A stretch of 64,000 nt of DNA from Winogradskyella sp. (GTDB taxonomy: Bacteria; Bacteroidota; Bacteroidia; Flavobacteriales; Flavobacteriaceae), in the NCBI RefSeq assembly GCF_028282165.1, contig NZ_JANQIM010000001.1:1-64000 (forward strand). The letters run 5' to 3'. Every line of letters begins with the position of its first letter. Positions within the stretch are counted from its first letter, which is position 1. Both the position numbers and the translations under genes were made by a program. Shown piece by piece: positions 53,471 through 62,907 of the stretch. A model generated the notes under the pieces. The model was not told the origin of the DNA. It searched no databases and worked only from the letters and a program-made list of their open reading frames with translations.

Positions 53471-54198
53471 TACAGCAAAGTTATTTCCTTTAAATCAAAG
53501 GTTTTAACACTGCCATCTTCGGTCCATACCATTAATTTTCCTGTTTCGGATATACCTTGTATAATGCCCGATATGGTTTTATTGTTGCTGCACTTAAATG
53601 TTGATGGTTTTCCTTTACGGAAAAGAAGTGCTTCATATTGTATTTTTATCTCTTCATATTTTTGGGATTCCAACAAGTTGAAATAAAACTGAAGTTCATT
53701 TAAAACTTTGGATAATACTTCATCTTTATCATAGATAATTCCTGTTAACAAACTCATAGATGAAGCTTGAGGTAAATCATCAAAAAACTTCTGATTGATG
53801 TTCAGTCCAAAGCCAATAATAGAACCTTTAAACCGATTATTTTTTATGACATTTTCTATTAGAATTCCACATATTTTTTGGCTTGCTGACAAAATGTCGT
53901 TAGGCCACTTAATATAAAGTTGGGGGATTTTAAATGATCTGAGCACTTTACAGATAGCCAAAGATACCGCCATACTAATATAAAACTGATTTTCTATTTT
54001 AAAATCCCCAAACTTCTTAAACACACTGACGGTAAGGTTTTTACCTATCTCAGAATCCCATTTTGTGCCCATTTGCCCTCGCCCAGCAGACTGTTGCTCA
54101 GCAACAATTACAGTATAATCTTCTGGTATGGCAACCGAAGCCATATCCTTTAGATATCTATTTGTGGAATCAATGGCATCAAGTTTGATTATATACAT
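53467..54198 (-). CDS. birA: Biotin-[acetyl-CoA-carboxylase] ligase
   Basis: The 243-residue enzyme attaches biotin to biotin carboxyl carrier proteins via biotinyl-AMP. It has the substrate-binding region IDSTNRYLKDMA, EQQSAGRGQMGTKWDSEIG with the GRGxxG-type adenylate loop, LYIKWPNDILSASQKICGIL with the biotin-binding lysine, and a C-terminal SH3-like domain. There is no N-terminal DNA-binding domain, so it is a stand-alone ligase without repressor function. Confidence 0.94.
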   Translation of the reverse strand: MYIIKLDAIDSTNRYLKDMASVAIPEDYTVIVAEQQSAGRGQMGTKWDSEIGKNLTVSVFKKFGDFKIENQFYISMAVSLAICKVLRSFKIPQLYIKWPNDILSASQKICGILIENVIKNNRFKGSIIGFGLNINQKFFDDLPQASSMSLLTGIIYDKDEVLSKVLNELQFYFNLLESQKYEEIKIQYEALLFRKGKPSTFKCSNNKTISGIIQGISETGKLMVWTEDGSVKTFDLKEITLLY

Positions 54199-54262
54199 GT
54201 AAATGCGTTGTATTTTATAGTTTTCTTATGAGAATTAGAACCTACAAGAACTAAAAAAATAA

Positions 54263-54270
54263 TAACTTTG
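54263..54270 (+). promoter_or_regulatory. Promoter -7 box of rsfS-ftsH
   Basis: TAACTTTG, 20 bases before the rsfS ATG. Confidence 0.5.
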
Positions 54271-54290
54271 CATAAATTTAAATCAATTTA

Positions 54291-54662
54291 ATGACGAAAG
54301 AAAAAACTAGTGCAGACCAACTCATTACAACAATTATTGGTGGAATAGAAGAGGTTAAAGGAAAAGAAATTACAATTTTAGATTTAAGAGATATTGAAAA
54401 TACGGTTTGTGATTATTTTATAGTTTGTGAAGGTACTTCAAACACACAAGTTAACGCGATCGTCAACTCCATACAAAAACAAGTTAGCAAAACCACAAAG
54501 GACAAGCCTTGGCATGTAGAAGGTAAAGATAATGCTGAATGGGTTTTAATGGATTATGTTAATGTTGTTGTACATATATTTCAAAAACACATTAGAGATT
54601 ACTATGACATTGAAAGTCTTTGGGGAGACGCTAAAATGACGCAAATAGAAACGAGTTACTAA
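54291..54662 (+). CDS. rsfS: Ribosomal silencing factor RsfS
   Basis: The 123-residue protein binds ribosomal protein uL14 and blocks subunit joining in starvation. It has the family segment GKEITILDLRDIENTVCDYFI, then CEGTSNTQVNAIVNSI, and WHVEGKDNAEWVLMDYVNVVVH (in two parts), ending with a region around YYDIESLWGDA. The length is as in the family. ftsH follows 17 bases after the stop, as in many Bacteroidota, so the two form an operon. Confidence 0.96.
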   Translation: MTKEKTSADQLITTIIGGIEEVKGKEITILDLRDIENTVCDYFIVCEGTSNTQVNAIVNSIQKQVSKTTKDKPWHVEGKDNAEWVLMDYVNVVVHIFQKHIRDYYDIESLWGDAKMTQIETSY

Positions 54663-54679
54663 AAGAGAAAAGGCTAATA

Positions 54680-56623
54680 ATGGCAAAAGACAATAAAAAT
54701 TTAAATAAAAAACCAAAAGTAAATCCTTATTGGATTTATGGGATAATAATAGCAGTATTCTTATCTATTCAATTATTCTCTGGAGGTTTTGGTGGATCTA
54801 CAGGTACCCAAACCACACCTTCACAATTTCTAGAATATTTAGACAGAGGTGATGTTGCTAAAGTTGAGATTGTTAATAAACGTGAAGCAAGAGTTTATTT
54901 AACCAAAGAAGCTCAAGAGCAAGAGATTCATAAAAAATCCAAACCAAAGACCATTTTGCCTTCGGTCACACCAATTCCAAACTACAAATTTGAGTTTGGT
55001 GATCTTCAGAATTTTGAAAAAGATATTAGACAAAGTATTGAAGAAAACGGTCTTAACACTGAGGTTAAATACGAAACAGAACAAAATGTTTGGGGCGATT
55101 TCTTATTGACCCTATTACCATTTATTTTAATCATTGGTGTATGGATTTTTATAATGAGGCGTATGTCTTCAGGTGCAGGCGGTGGTGCAGGTGGACAAAT
55201 CTTTAATATTGGAAAATCTAAAGCTAAGCTTTTTGACGAAAAGTCAGATACGAAAACATCTTTTAAGGATGTTGCTGGTTTAGAGGGTGCCAAAGAAGAA
55301 GTCCAGGAAATTGTTGATTTCTTAAAATTCCCTGAGAAATATACTGCATTAGGCGGAAAAATCCCTAAAGGCGCATTACTGGTAGGACCTCCCGGAACCG
55401 GAAAAACATTATTGGCCAAAGCAGTAGCAGGTGAAGCCAAAGTACCTTTTTTCTCATTATCAGGCTCTGATTTCGTTGAAATGTTTGTAGGTGTAGGTGC
55501 TTCGCGTGTTAGAGACTTATTTAAGCAAGCTAAAGAAAAATCGCCTTCGATTATTTTTATAGATGAGATTGACGCTATTGGTAGAGCAAGAGGAAAAAAT
55601 AATTTTTCGGGCTCTAATGATGAGCGTGAAAATACATTGAATCAACTGCTTACCGAAATGGATGGTTTTGGCACTAATACCAATGTTATTGTATTAGCAG
55701 CCACTAACAGGGCTGATGTACTGGACAACGCCTTAATGCGTGCCGGTCGATTTGACAGACAGATTTATGTCGATCTTCCAGACGTAAGAGAACGTAAGGA
55801 AATTTTTGAAGTACATCTACGCCCTCTAAAAAAAGATGAAACACTCGATGTGGATTTCTTAGCAAAACAGACCCCAGGTTTTTCTGGTGCCGACATAGCC
55901 AATGTTTGTAATGAAGCAGCCTTGATTGCAGCCAGAAAAGGTAAGAAAGCAGTAAACAAGCAAGATTTTCTAGATGCTGTAGACAGAATCATTGGAGGTC
56001 TAGAGAAGAAAAATAAAATTATTACGCCAGAAGAAAAGCGAGCGGTTGCGTTCCATGAAGCTGGCCATGCTACCGTTAGCTGGATGCTAGAACATGCAGC
56101 CCCACTTGTTAAAGTGACTATCGTTCCTAGAGGACGTTCTCTTGGTGCTGCTTGGTACTTACCCGAAGAGCGTCTTATTGTAAGACCAGAGCAGATGTTG
56201 GACGAAATGTGTGCCGCTTTAGGTGGACGAGCTGCCGAACAGGTAGTTTTTGGAAAAATCTCTACTGGTGCATTGAGCGATTTAGAAAAAGTGACAAAAC
56301 AAGCAAGAGCAATGGTTACTATCTATGGTCTTAGTGATAAAGTAGGTAACCTTACTTATTATGATTCTTCTGGACAATCTGAATATGGATTTACAAAACC
56401 TTATAGTGAAGAAACCGCAGTACTTATAGATAAAGAAATATCTGATATTATTGAAGAGCAATACGACCGAGCCGTTAGACTTCTCGAAGAGAACAAAGAC
56501 AAGTTAACAGAACTTGCAGAAGTTTTACTAGACAAAGAAGTGATTTTTAAGGATAACCTCGAAAAAATATTTGGAAAACGTACTTTTGATAAAAAGGAAG
56601 ATACCATAGAAGAAGAGGAGTAA
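54680..56623 (+). CDS. ftsH: ATP-dependent zinc metalloprotease FtsH
   Basis: The 647-residue inner-membrane protease degrades misfolded membrane proteins and regulators. An N-terminal membrane helix (about 16-35), a periplasmic domain and a second helix (about 135-155, [16 protein letters not shown]) are followed by the AAA module: Walker [14 protein letters not shown], the pore loop region [17 protein letters not shown], Walker [14 protein letters not shown], and SRH region [20 protein letters not shown]. The protease domain has the zinc motif FHEAGHATV. The C-terminus is acidic. Confidence 0.97.
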   Translation: MAKDNKNLNKKPKVNPYWIYGIIIAVFLSIQLFSGGFGGSTGTQTTPSQFLEYLDRGDVAKVEIVNKREARVYLTKEAQEQEIHKKSKPKTILPSVTPIPNYKFEFGDLQNFEKDIRQSIEENGLNTEVKYETEQNVWGDFLLTLLPFILIIGVWIFIMRRMSSGAGGGAGGQIFNIGKSKAKLFDEKSDTKTSFKDVAGLEGAKEEVQEIVDFLKFPEKYTALGGKIPKGALLVGPPGTGKTLLAKAVAGEAKVPFFSLSGSDFVEMFVGVGASRVRDLFKQAKEKSPSIIFIDEIDAIGRARGKNNFSGSNDERENTLNQLLTEMDGFGTNTNVIVLAATNRADVLDNALMRAGRFDRQIYVDLPDVRERKEIFEVHLRPLKKDETLDVDFLAKQTPGFSGADIANVCNEAALIAARKGKKAVNKQDFLDAVDRIIGGLEKKNKIITPEEKRAVAFHEAGHATVSWMLEHAAPLVKVTIVPRGRSLGAAWYLPEERLIVRPEQMLDEMCAALGGRAAEQVVFGKISTGALSDLEKVTKQARAMVTIYGLSDKVGNLTYYDSSGQSEYGFTKPYSEETAVLIDKEISDIIEEQYDRAVRLLEENKDKLTELAEVLLDKEVIFKDNLEKIFGKRTFDKKEDTIEEEE

Positions 56624-56641
56624 ACAGCATTTTAATCATAT

Positions 56642-56681
56642 AAAAAGCTTAAATTGACTGCTAGTTAGTTTAAGTTTTTTT
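56642..56681 (+). terminator. Hairpin terminator after ftsH
   Basis: AAAGCTTAAA...TTTAAGTTTTTTT, a stem with a longer loop followed by seven T, 18 bases after the ftsH stop. It may not be complete, as the next gene continues in the same direction. Confidence 0.55.
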
Positions 56682-56688
56682 ATATTTG
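56681..56688 (+). promoter_or_regulatory. Promoter -7 box of the LUD-cdsA-psd operon
   Basis: TATATTTG directly after the ftsH terminator and 38 bases before the next start. Confidence 0.5.
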
Positions 56689-56726
56689 GAAATCCCCTCA
56701 AAAAATAGATTATTAGCAGTCATTAA

Positions 56727-57335
56727 ATGAGCTTATTTCGTAAACTCTTCGGAAGAAAATCTAATCCGTCTGAAGAACAAATACCAAATCAAGAGCGTGG
56801 CAAATATATGCCAGAGCTTAAGTTGCCTGCTGATGAACGCTTTACCATAAATTTTAAGGCCAATGGCGGTAAATTTTTGTATTGTGAAAATATGGATGAA
56901 GTTAAGGACAGCTTCAACTCTATACTAGATGAAAATCAATGGCATAACGATAAAGTTTTTCTAATCGACGAACGCTTATCTGCTCTTTTCAAAGACTTTA
57001 AGCTCAATAGCACAACCAAAATTTCTGAAAGCGCATACTTTTTATCTACCTGTGAGTATCTAATTTCTGATGATGGCTCTTTACTAATTTCCTCAAATCA
57101 AATAGCCGAGAAAAAACTTAAGGAATTACCAGAGCATTTTATCATTTATGCTACTACGAGTCAATTTGTAGAGAATATTGGAGAAGGATTAAAAGGTATA
57201 AAAGCCAAGAGTAAAACTAAAATACCGACAAACATTACAACCATTAAGCATTTTAAAACTGCTGATGACAAAGATTTTCTAACTTATGGAAGTAGCGCCA
57301 AAGACCTCTACCTTCTTCTTTTAGAGGATTTATAA
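56727..57335 (+). CDS. LUD-domain protein (LutC-like)
   Basis: The 202-residue protein has a short charged N-terminus and a LUD domain (about 60-202): NGGKFLYCENMDEV, VFLIDERLSALFKDF, FLSTCEYLISDDGSLLISS, the segment FIIYATTSQFVENIGEGLKG and the final LYLLLLEDL. In LutC and LutB, related domains serve lactate oxidation. Here no LutA or LutB partner is near, and the gene is fixed in front of cdsA by a one-base overlap. The function is therefore unknown. Confidence 0.85.
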   Translation: MSLFRKLFGRKSNPSEEQIPNQERGKYMPELKLPADERFTINFKANGGKFLYCENMDEVKDSFNSILDENQWHNDKVFLIDERLSALFKDFKLNSTTKISESAYFLSTCEYLISDDGSLLISSNQIAEKKLKELPEHFIIYATTSQFVENIGEGLKGIKAKSKTKIPTNITTIKHFKTADDKDFLTYGSSAKDLYLLLLEDL

Positions 57336-58156
57336 TGAAAGAATTATCCATAAGAGCTATCTCGGGCGCTATCTATGTTCTATTGCTTATCGGTTCGCTT
57401 TATATGCAAAATGCTTTAACAGCGTTGTTAGCTGTATTTGGTGTTTTAAGTCTCGTTGAGTTTAGCAATTTGATTCATCTTAAATCATATGCGCAGTATA
57501 TTGTATTTATATTGTTTTTTGGAGGGTTTTGGTTTTTGTGCCTTTGGAAGAAAGACATAAATGGTAGTGACGAAGCCATTCAAATTTTATTGGTTATTAC
57601 CATCTTTGTAAATCTTATACTTATAAAGGATTTATTTACTGCTAAGAAAATTCCAATATTTAGTTCTAAAAGTTACATCGTAACGACATTTTATTTAACA
57701 AGTGGTTTTATTTTTATGTTGCTTATTGCGAACTACCAAAATGTGTTTACGCCACAACTTCTGCTTGGAGGATTTGTTTTAATTTGGGTTAATGACAGTG
57801 CTGCTTATTTAATTGGTAAAAACTTTGGCAAACAAAGATTATTTCCGAGGATATCACCTAAAAAAACAGTTGAGGGTTTTTTAGGTGGTTTATTTTTTGC
57901 TTGCATATCAAGCTACTTTATTTTTTTATATACAGAAACCTTAGACTTTACAAGTTGGCTCATTTTGGCAATAATAGTAAGTGTTTTGGGAACCTTGGGA
58001 GATTTAATAGAATCTAAATTTAAGCGACAAGCCGGTGTAAAGGACAGTGGCGTAATAATGCCTGGGCATGGAGGGTTATTAGACCGACTAGATAGTATTA
58101 TCTTTACATCACCATTTATTTATTTGTTTTTAAGAATCTTAAGCTATGTTTCATAA
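57335..58156 (+). CDS. cdsA: Phosphatidate cytidylyltransferase
   Basis: The 273-residue integral membrane enzyme makes CDP-diacylglycerol from phosphatidate and CTP. There are about seven or eight hydrophobic helices. The family signature occurs at the end: SKFKRQAGVKDSGVIMPGHG and then GLLDRLDS. An upstream cytoplasmic region reads NDSAAYLIGKNFGKQR. It shares one base with the LUD gene and overlaps psd by 11 bases, so translation is coupled with phospholipid synthesis genes. Confidence 0.95.
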   Translation: MKELSIRAISGAIYVLLLIGSLYMQNALTALLAVFGVLSLVEFSNLIHLKSYAQYIVFILFFGGFWFLCLWKKDINGSDEAIQILLVITIFVNLILIKDLFTAKKIPIFSSKSYIVTTFYLTSGFIFMLLIANYQNVFTPQLLLGGFVLIWVNDSAAYLIGKNFGKQRLFPRISPKKTVEGFLGGLFFACISSYFIFLYTETLDFTSWLILAIIVSVLGTLGDLIESKFKRQAGVKDSGVIMPGHGGLLDRLDSIIFTSPFIYLFLRILSYVS

Positions 58157-58799
58157 AGAAGGTCATAAAATTATATTCATTACTTTGGTTATAGTTGTTG
58201 GTTCATTTTTCCTAATCGATGAATTTATTACTAATGAATGGCTTAGAAAAGGATTGATGATAACCATTCTCATTATCTTTATTCTCATTCTTCAATTTTT
58301 CAGAAATCCAAAGCGCTATACACATGCTAATGAAAAACATGCATTATCTCCCGTAGATGGTAAGGTTGTGGTCATTGAAGAAGTTATGGAAAATGAAGTT
58401 TTTAAGGATAAGCGAATTCAGGTCTCTGTTTTTATGTCTCCTTTAAATGTACATGTAACCCGTTATCCTATTGGCGGTCGAATTAGCTTTAGTAAATATC
58501 ATCCGGGAAAGTATTTAGTGGCATGGCATCCTAAGTCGAGTGAAGAAAATGAACGTACAACAGTAGTTGTTGAAAACGAGGGTTTTGGCAAAGTACTTTA
58601 TAGACAAATTGCTGGTGCTTTGGCCAAGCGTATTGTTAATTATGCAAAAAAAGATGCCAATGTTATTCAAGGTGCAGATTCTGGTTTTATAAAATTTGGG
58701 TCTAGAGTAGATTTATTTTTACCTTTAGATGCTCAAATAAAGGTAAAACTCAATCAAAAAGTTAGAGGAGGCGAAAGTATCATTGCTGAGATGAAATGA
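58146..58799 (+). CDS. psd: Phosphatidylserine decarboxylase family protein
   Basis: The 217-residue pyruvoyl-dependent enzyme produces phosphatidylethanolamine. Two N-terminal hydrophobic segments (about 8-50) anchor it. Conserved parts are ALSPVDGKVVVIEE, VSVFMSPLNVHVTRYPIGG, and the autocleavage site FIKFGSRVDLFLP, where the G-S pair gives the pyruvoyl group. It is the short Psd-A type. No phosphatidylserine synthase gene is in the window. Confidence 0.94.
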   Translation: MFHKEGHKIIFITLVIVVGSFFLIDEFITNEWLRKGLMITILIIFILILQFFRNPKRYTHANEKHALSPVDGKVVVIEEVMENEVFKDKRIQVSVFMSPLNVHVTRYPIGGRISFSKYHPGKYLVAWHPKSSEENERTTVVVENEGFGKVLYRQIAGALAKRIVNYAKKDANVIQGADSGFIKFGSRVDLFLPLDAQIKVKLNQKVRGGESIIAEMK

Positions 58800-59062
58800 C
58801 ACCAGAAGAATTGCAAATAGAGTTTGAAGACGCTGTGGAACGTATCAATGCACATACCGAACCGTTCCCTGCTGATTTTTTACTTCGACTTTATGCCTAT
58901 TACAAAAAAGCCACTAACGATTATGGCAGACCAAGCAGTCGCAAACCCATCATTAACGCCTTTAAAACCAACGCTCTTTTTCAAGTGAAAGATATAAGTC
59001 AGGACGAGGCAAAGGAAGAGTATATTAAACTTGTGAACAATTACTTTTTGTATCGTAAATAA
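58796..59062 (+). CDS. Acyl-CoA-binding protein
   Basis: The 88-residue protein has the four-helix ACBP pattern: an N-terminal helix LQIEFEDAVERINAHTEP, the region LRLYAYYKKATNDYG with conserved Tyr-Lys ligand-binding residues, and AKEEYIKLVNNYF. ACBPs hold long-chain acyl-CoA. The start overlaps the psd stop by four bases (ATGA), which links it to the phospholipid operon. It ends next to the convergent gene's stop. Confidence 0.93.
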   Translation: MTPEELQIEFEDAVERINAHTEPFPADFLLRLYAYYKKATNDYGRPSSRKPIINAFKTNALFQVKDISQDEAKEEYIKLVNNYFLYRK

Positions 59063-60379
59063 TTAAAAAATCGCGTAAGATACATTAATTGCCAAACCTT
59101 TCATATCTATTTGGTTCGCATCATCTAAACTTAGATTTAACGAGTAATAATTTATTTCTAGGGCATATTTACCTAATAGGTTTAAACCGATCCCTATATA
59201 ACCTCCAGAATTGTTGGCATCACTATCTCGATCACTTCTTACCTCTCGTAGGTCATATGATGTTGAAGAAGTTGGTGTTTCAATAAGTTGAGAACTTTGG
59301 TCAAAGCTTAAAACTCTATTTTGTGTGTAGGCTATGTGCGCATAAATTTCCAACTTATTATTTATATCGAAATAACGTCTAAGTCCTATCGGTATTTGAA
59401 AAAATGAATACGACAGATTGGATATAATTTCAAAATCTGCAACATTGGATTCCGAAAAACTGCTACTACTATTCATGTCAGATACATTTTGATAATTTGG
59501 AGCTAAAAATACGCTCCAATTATTTTGGTCAAAAGGTAAGCGAACTTCCAATTCCATTCCAAAAGAAAGGTGGTTAGTATTGTCACCATAATCTTCTTCA
59601 CCACCAAAGGTTCTGACGATTTCTTCTTCTACTGGATTAATAGAAAAAGGTGGAGGGCCGCTATATGAAAGTACATATGAACTTGCATTTGTATTAATCT
59701 GATTAGAGTTTATATTTAAGCCTCCTTTTAGCTTTAAACTGATTTTTGGTTTTGTTCTTTGATCGTGTAGATTAGTGTATTCTTCACCTTTACATTTATT
59801 GTAGTCAGTAAAAAAATCTGATAGATTGGTACTATTATACCTTAAATTAGAATAATCTTCTAAAATAAAATCATCACATTTAAAATTATCAAAGAGCTGT
59901 CTCTTAAACGGTGCGTTTTCTCTAACTCTGTTGTTTTCATCAATCGTTTTTTTATAGTCCAAGAAAACAAGTCCATCATCCTTTTCATAGAAAAAGAAGT
60001 ATTTTCCCTTATTATGGATTTCATATAAACTAGACTCACCATCAACCAAAACCCTAAGCAGAACAAAACTGTTGCTGAGTTGCATTTCTTCAAACAATGG
60101 ACCTACGAGTTGCTTGGTTATCTTATGTTGTTTATAAAAATGATCTGTATCATTAATCTTAAATTCTTTTATCTGATTTATGGTCAGGATCTCTTCTGGA
60201 GAACTCTTATCTGTTTTATAAGTTACAGATGTAGGGTTTCTTTTCCAATCCTTATTCTGTATGTAACACTGTACTTTTTTGCCTGTGTTATCAATTATGT
60301 ATCCTTGCTGAAAACTTACTTGACTACTACCTACATAAACAAAGGATAATAGTAATAGAAACAGAAATTTCTTCATCAT
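59063..60379 (-). CDS. Probable outer-membrane beta-barrel protein
   Basis: The 438-residue protein has a signal peptide (about 1-20, ending VGSSQ). Its N-terminal domain (about 22-215) has the pattern QQGYIIDNTGKKVQCYIQNK, and IKEFKINDTDHFYKQHKI. The C-terminal half (about 230-438) looks like a PorT-type barrel with alternating strands (ISLKLKGGLNINSN, RRYFDINNKLEIYAHIAYTQ, GIGLNLLGKYALEINYYSL) and ends in FAINVSYAIF-like strand sequence. The function is unknown. The true start could be the second Met. It is a single gene. Confidence 0.8.
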   Translation of the reverse strand: MMKKFLFLLLLSFVYVGSSQVSFQQGYIIDNTGKKVQCYIQNKDWKRNPTSVTYKTDKSSPEEILTINQIKEFKINDTDHFYKQHKITKQLVGPLFEEMQLSNSFVLLRVLVDGESSLYEIHNKGKYFFFYEKDDGLVFLDYKKTIDENNRVRENAPFKRQLFDNFKCDDFILEDYSNLRYNSTNLSDFFTDYNKCKGEEYTNLHDQRTKPKISLKLKGGLNINSNQINTNASSYVLSYSGPPPFSINPVEEEIVRTFGGEEDYGDNTNHLSFGMELEVRLPFDQNNWSVFLAPNYQNVSDMNSSSSFSESNVADFEIISNLSYSFFQIPIGLRRYFDINNKLEIYAHIAYTQNRVLSFDQSSQLIETPTSSTSYDLREVRSDRDSDANNSGGYIGIGLNLLGKYALEINYYSLNLSLDDANQIDMKGLAINVSYAIF

Positions 60380-60434
60380 GATAGTTTTGGACTACAATAA
60401 TATTGAAATTTCCCACAAAAACAAATTGATTTAT

Positions 60435-61346
60435 TTAATCCCTTATCAAGGGCATCGTAGAACAACGCAACAATCCTTCTTGCTTTGCAATTTCAGCATA
60501 TGGGACTTCCTCAACCATAAAACCATTTTGCCTAAGCCAAGCATTTAATCTGGTAAAGTTTTGTTCTGAAATAATGACATCCTCGGAAATGGAAAATATG
60601 TTACTGTTCATATCGTACATTTCTTCCTTACTGATTTCAAAAATATTTTCCTTTCCGAAATAATCCACTAACCATTGGTATTCACTTTCAACTAAAAATC
60701 CATTTTTATGGATAATGGCCTTATTCTTACCGATTGGTTGAAAGCAACAGTCTAGATGTAACGCATTATTATAAGGATCGGTATTAGATTTTCTCAGCTC
60801 AAATGGTTTTACCTTTTTATGTGGAAATAACTCTTGAATTGCTCTTACAGCCTCTATATTAGTCCGGGCTGTAATATAATCTGGGTAATCATCACCAGAA
60901 TACGTTCCTATAAAGATGTAATCGTTCCAAGGCATAACATCACCCCCTTCGACATGACATGCATCTGGCAATATGATTCTATTGGATTTATCGACATTGG
61001 TCCATACATATTCTGTAGCCTCTATTTCGCGCTTACGATCTGGTAAAATATTCGCTATGATTATCTTATCTTCAATAACGAAGGAAATATCCCTTGCAAA
61101 AATCTGATTGTAATCTTCGATAACTTCAGGCCTGTAAACCTTAACATTATGCTTCTCTAATACCTCAGCAACAGCATCCATTTCTTTTATCATATCGGCT
61201 TCTAAGGGGTAAGTCCCTGCTAACACATGCTGACGGCTTTTAGGGTCGTAGCACTCTTCAACTTTAGGTGTAGGTCCATTGCTTTTTGCAGTTCCAAGGA
61301 TAACGGCTCTAAGACGGGATGTCTCGTTTTGTACGTTTAAGTTCAT
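60435..61346 (-). CDS. Amidinotransferase / arginine deiminase-like protein
   Basis: The 303-residue guanidino-modifying enzyme has segments RLRAVILGTAKSNGPTP, IFARDISFVIEDKIIIANIL, LPDACHVEGGDVMPWNDYIF with the E-G-G-D substrate-binding motif, HLDCCFQPIGKNKAIIHKNG, and the catalytic cysteine region GLLRCSTMPLIRD at the end. Family members include arginine:glycine amidinotransferase-like and dimethylarginine hydrolases, and the substrate is not certain. Together with CtlX (46797-47729) it suggests arginine/citrulline use. It follows gltA after a terminator-like hairpin. Confidence 0.86.
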   Translation of the reverse strand: MNLNVQNETSRLRAVILGTAKSNGPTPKVEECYDPKSRQHVLAGTYPLEADMIKEMDAVAEVLEKHNVKVYRPEVIEDYNQIFARDISFVIEDKIIIANILPDRKREIEATEYVWTNVDKSNRIILPDACHVEGGDVMPWNDYIFIGTYSGDDYPDYITARTNIEAVRAIQELFPHKKVKPFELRKSNTDPYNNALHLDCCFQPIGKNKAIIHKNGFLVESEYQWLVDYFGKENIFEISKEEMYDMNSNIFSISEDVIISEQNFTRLNAWLRQNGFMVEEVPYAEIAKQEGLLRCSTMPLIRD

Positions 61347-61360
61347 AAGGTTTAAAATAT

Positions 61361-61387
61361 AAAAAGCTCCATAGTTTTATGAAGCCT
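61361..61387 (-). terminator. Terminator of gltA
   Basis: On the minus strand GCTTCATA, short loop, TATGGAGC pairs over eight positions (one G-T) and runs into T5, between gltA and the amidinotransferase gene. Confidence 0.7.
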
Positions 61388-61408
61388 TTAGATATTTACA
61401 TTATAAGA

Positions 61409-62695
61409 TTATCGTTCATTAATAGTTTTAAATGGCCTGTAAGTCTCGCCAACATAAAGTTGTCTAGGTCTTCCTATAGGCTCTTTTCGCAAACGCATTT
61501 CGCGCCATTGCGCAATCCAACCGGGCAAACGACCCAAAGCGAACATTACGGTGAACATTTCTACAGGAATACCCATAGCTCTATAAATAATACCTGAATA
61601 AAAATCTACATTTGGATATAACTTTCTATCAACAAAATATTGATCCTCTAGAGCCTCCTTTTCTAGTCCTTTGGCAATATCTAAAATAGGATCTTCAACT
61701 CCAAGATCTCCTAAAACCTCATCAGCAGCAACTTTTATAATTTTTGCTCTTGGATCAAAGTTTTTATAAACACGATGACCAAAACCCATTAGTCGGAAAG
61801 GATCATTTTTATCCTTAGCCTTGGCCATATACTTCTTGGTATCACCTCCATCGGCCTTAATCGCTTCTAGCATTTCTAATACCGCTTGGTTAGCTCCACC
61901 GTGTAATGGACCCCAAAGTGCTGAAATACCAGACGCTAAGGATACGAATAAGCCTGCGTGAGAAGAACCTGTAATTCTCACAGTTGATGTAGAGCAATTT
62001 TGCTCGTGGTCGGCATGGAGAATCAGCAATTTATCTAATGCATTTATTAGAATTGGATTTTGCTCGTATTCTTTATTTGGGCTCTTAAACATCATCTTTA
62101 ACACATTCTCAACATATCCGAGATTATCATCACCATATTCTAGTGGTAGACCATGTTTTTTTCGCATAGTCCAAGCTACCAAAACAGGAAACTTACCTAG
62201 AATTCGGACAATGGCATTATACATGGCTTCATCTGAATTTACATCTACAGATGAAGGATTAAATGCAGTTAATGCACTAGTCAGCGACGACAACACTCCC
62301 ATTGGATGTGCAGAAACAGGAAAAGCATCTATAATTTTCTTTATATCTTCACTAACCACAGAATGGTGTTTGATGTCCGAATGAAATTTATCTAATTCTT
62401 CCTTAGTTGGTAATTCACCAAAAATCAAAAGATAAGCCACTTCAAGAAAATCTGCCTTCTCTGCCAATTCTTCTATAGAATACCCTCTGTACCTTAGAAT
62501 TCCTTTTTCACCATCTAAAAAGGTGATGGCACTTTCGCAACTTCCAGTATTTTTGTAACCTGGATCAATGGTAATAACACCTCCTGTTGCACTTCTTAAA
62601 GTTTTGACATCAATAGCAACTTCATTTTCAGTACCTATTTTTACAGGTAATTCATAAGAGTTGCCATTAATTTCTAAGGTCGCTGTATCTGACAT
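61409..62695 (-). CDS. gltA: Citrate synthase (type I)
   Basis: The 428-residue enzyme condenses oxaloacetate with acetyl-CoA in the TCA cycle. Signatures are DPGYKNTGSCESAITFLDG, LRYRGYSIEELAEKADFLEV, and VRITGSSHAGLFVSLASG. The conserved motif GPLHGGANQAVLEML holds the first catalytic histidine, and MGFGHRVYKNFDPRAKII holds the second region with catalytic His and Arg. GRLPGWIAQWREM lies near the end with the catalytic Asp region upstream. The length and N-terminal domain fit hexameric Gram-negative forms that are inhibited by NADH. Confidence 0.97.
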   Translation of the reverse strand: MSDTATLEINGNSYELPVKIGTENEVAIDVKTLRSATGGVITIDPGYKNTGSCESAITFLDGEKGILRYRGYSIEELAEKADFLEVAYLLIFGELPTKEELDKFHSDIKHHSVVSEDIKKIIDAFPVSAHPMGVLSSLTSALTAFNPSSVDVNSDEAMYNAIVRILGKFPVLVAWTMRKKHGLPLEYGDDNLGYVENVLKMMFKSPNKEYEQNPILINALDKLLILHADHEQNCSTSTVRITGSSHAGLFVSLASGISALWGPLHGGANQAVLEMLEAIKADGGDTKKYMAKAKDKNDPFRLMGFGHRVYKNFDPRAKIIKVAADEVLGDLGVEDPILDIAKGLEKEALEDQYFVDRKLYPNVDFYSGIIYRAMGIPVEMFTVMFALGRLPGWIAQWREMRLRKEPIGRPRQLYVGETYRPFKTINER

Positions 62696-62862
62696 ATTTT
62701 TTACTTGTTTTTAGTGTTTTTTTAAGGATTGTAAATTTACGAAATCTCAAACGATTTCGGAAGCAGATTTATAACCGATTTAACAATATTGGGCTTTGGC
62801 AAAAACAGCTTAAATTGTATTCTTTTTTAGGGGGCGATTGTTGAGCTTTAATTGCAACAATC

Positions 62863-62892
62863 TTGAATAGAAAGACATTATTGTTAATTTTG
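62863..62892 (+). promoter_or_regulatory. Promoter of the DUF481 gene
   Basis: TTG at 62863-62865, exactly 19 bases, then TAATTTTG at 62885-62892: a near-ideal housekeeping promoter with a 15-base leader. Confidence 0.65.
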
Positions 62893-62907
62893 TTCCCCTA
62901 ACTGTTA

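Noticed and set aside
60225..60240. GTAGGG word as another ECF site
   Set aside because: It lies inside a coding region, lacks the full AGGGTAGG box and has no second box 16 bases away.
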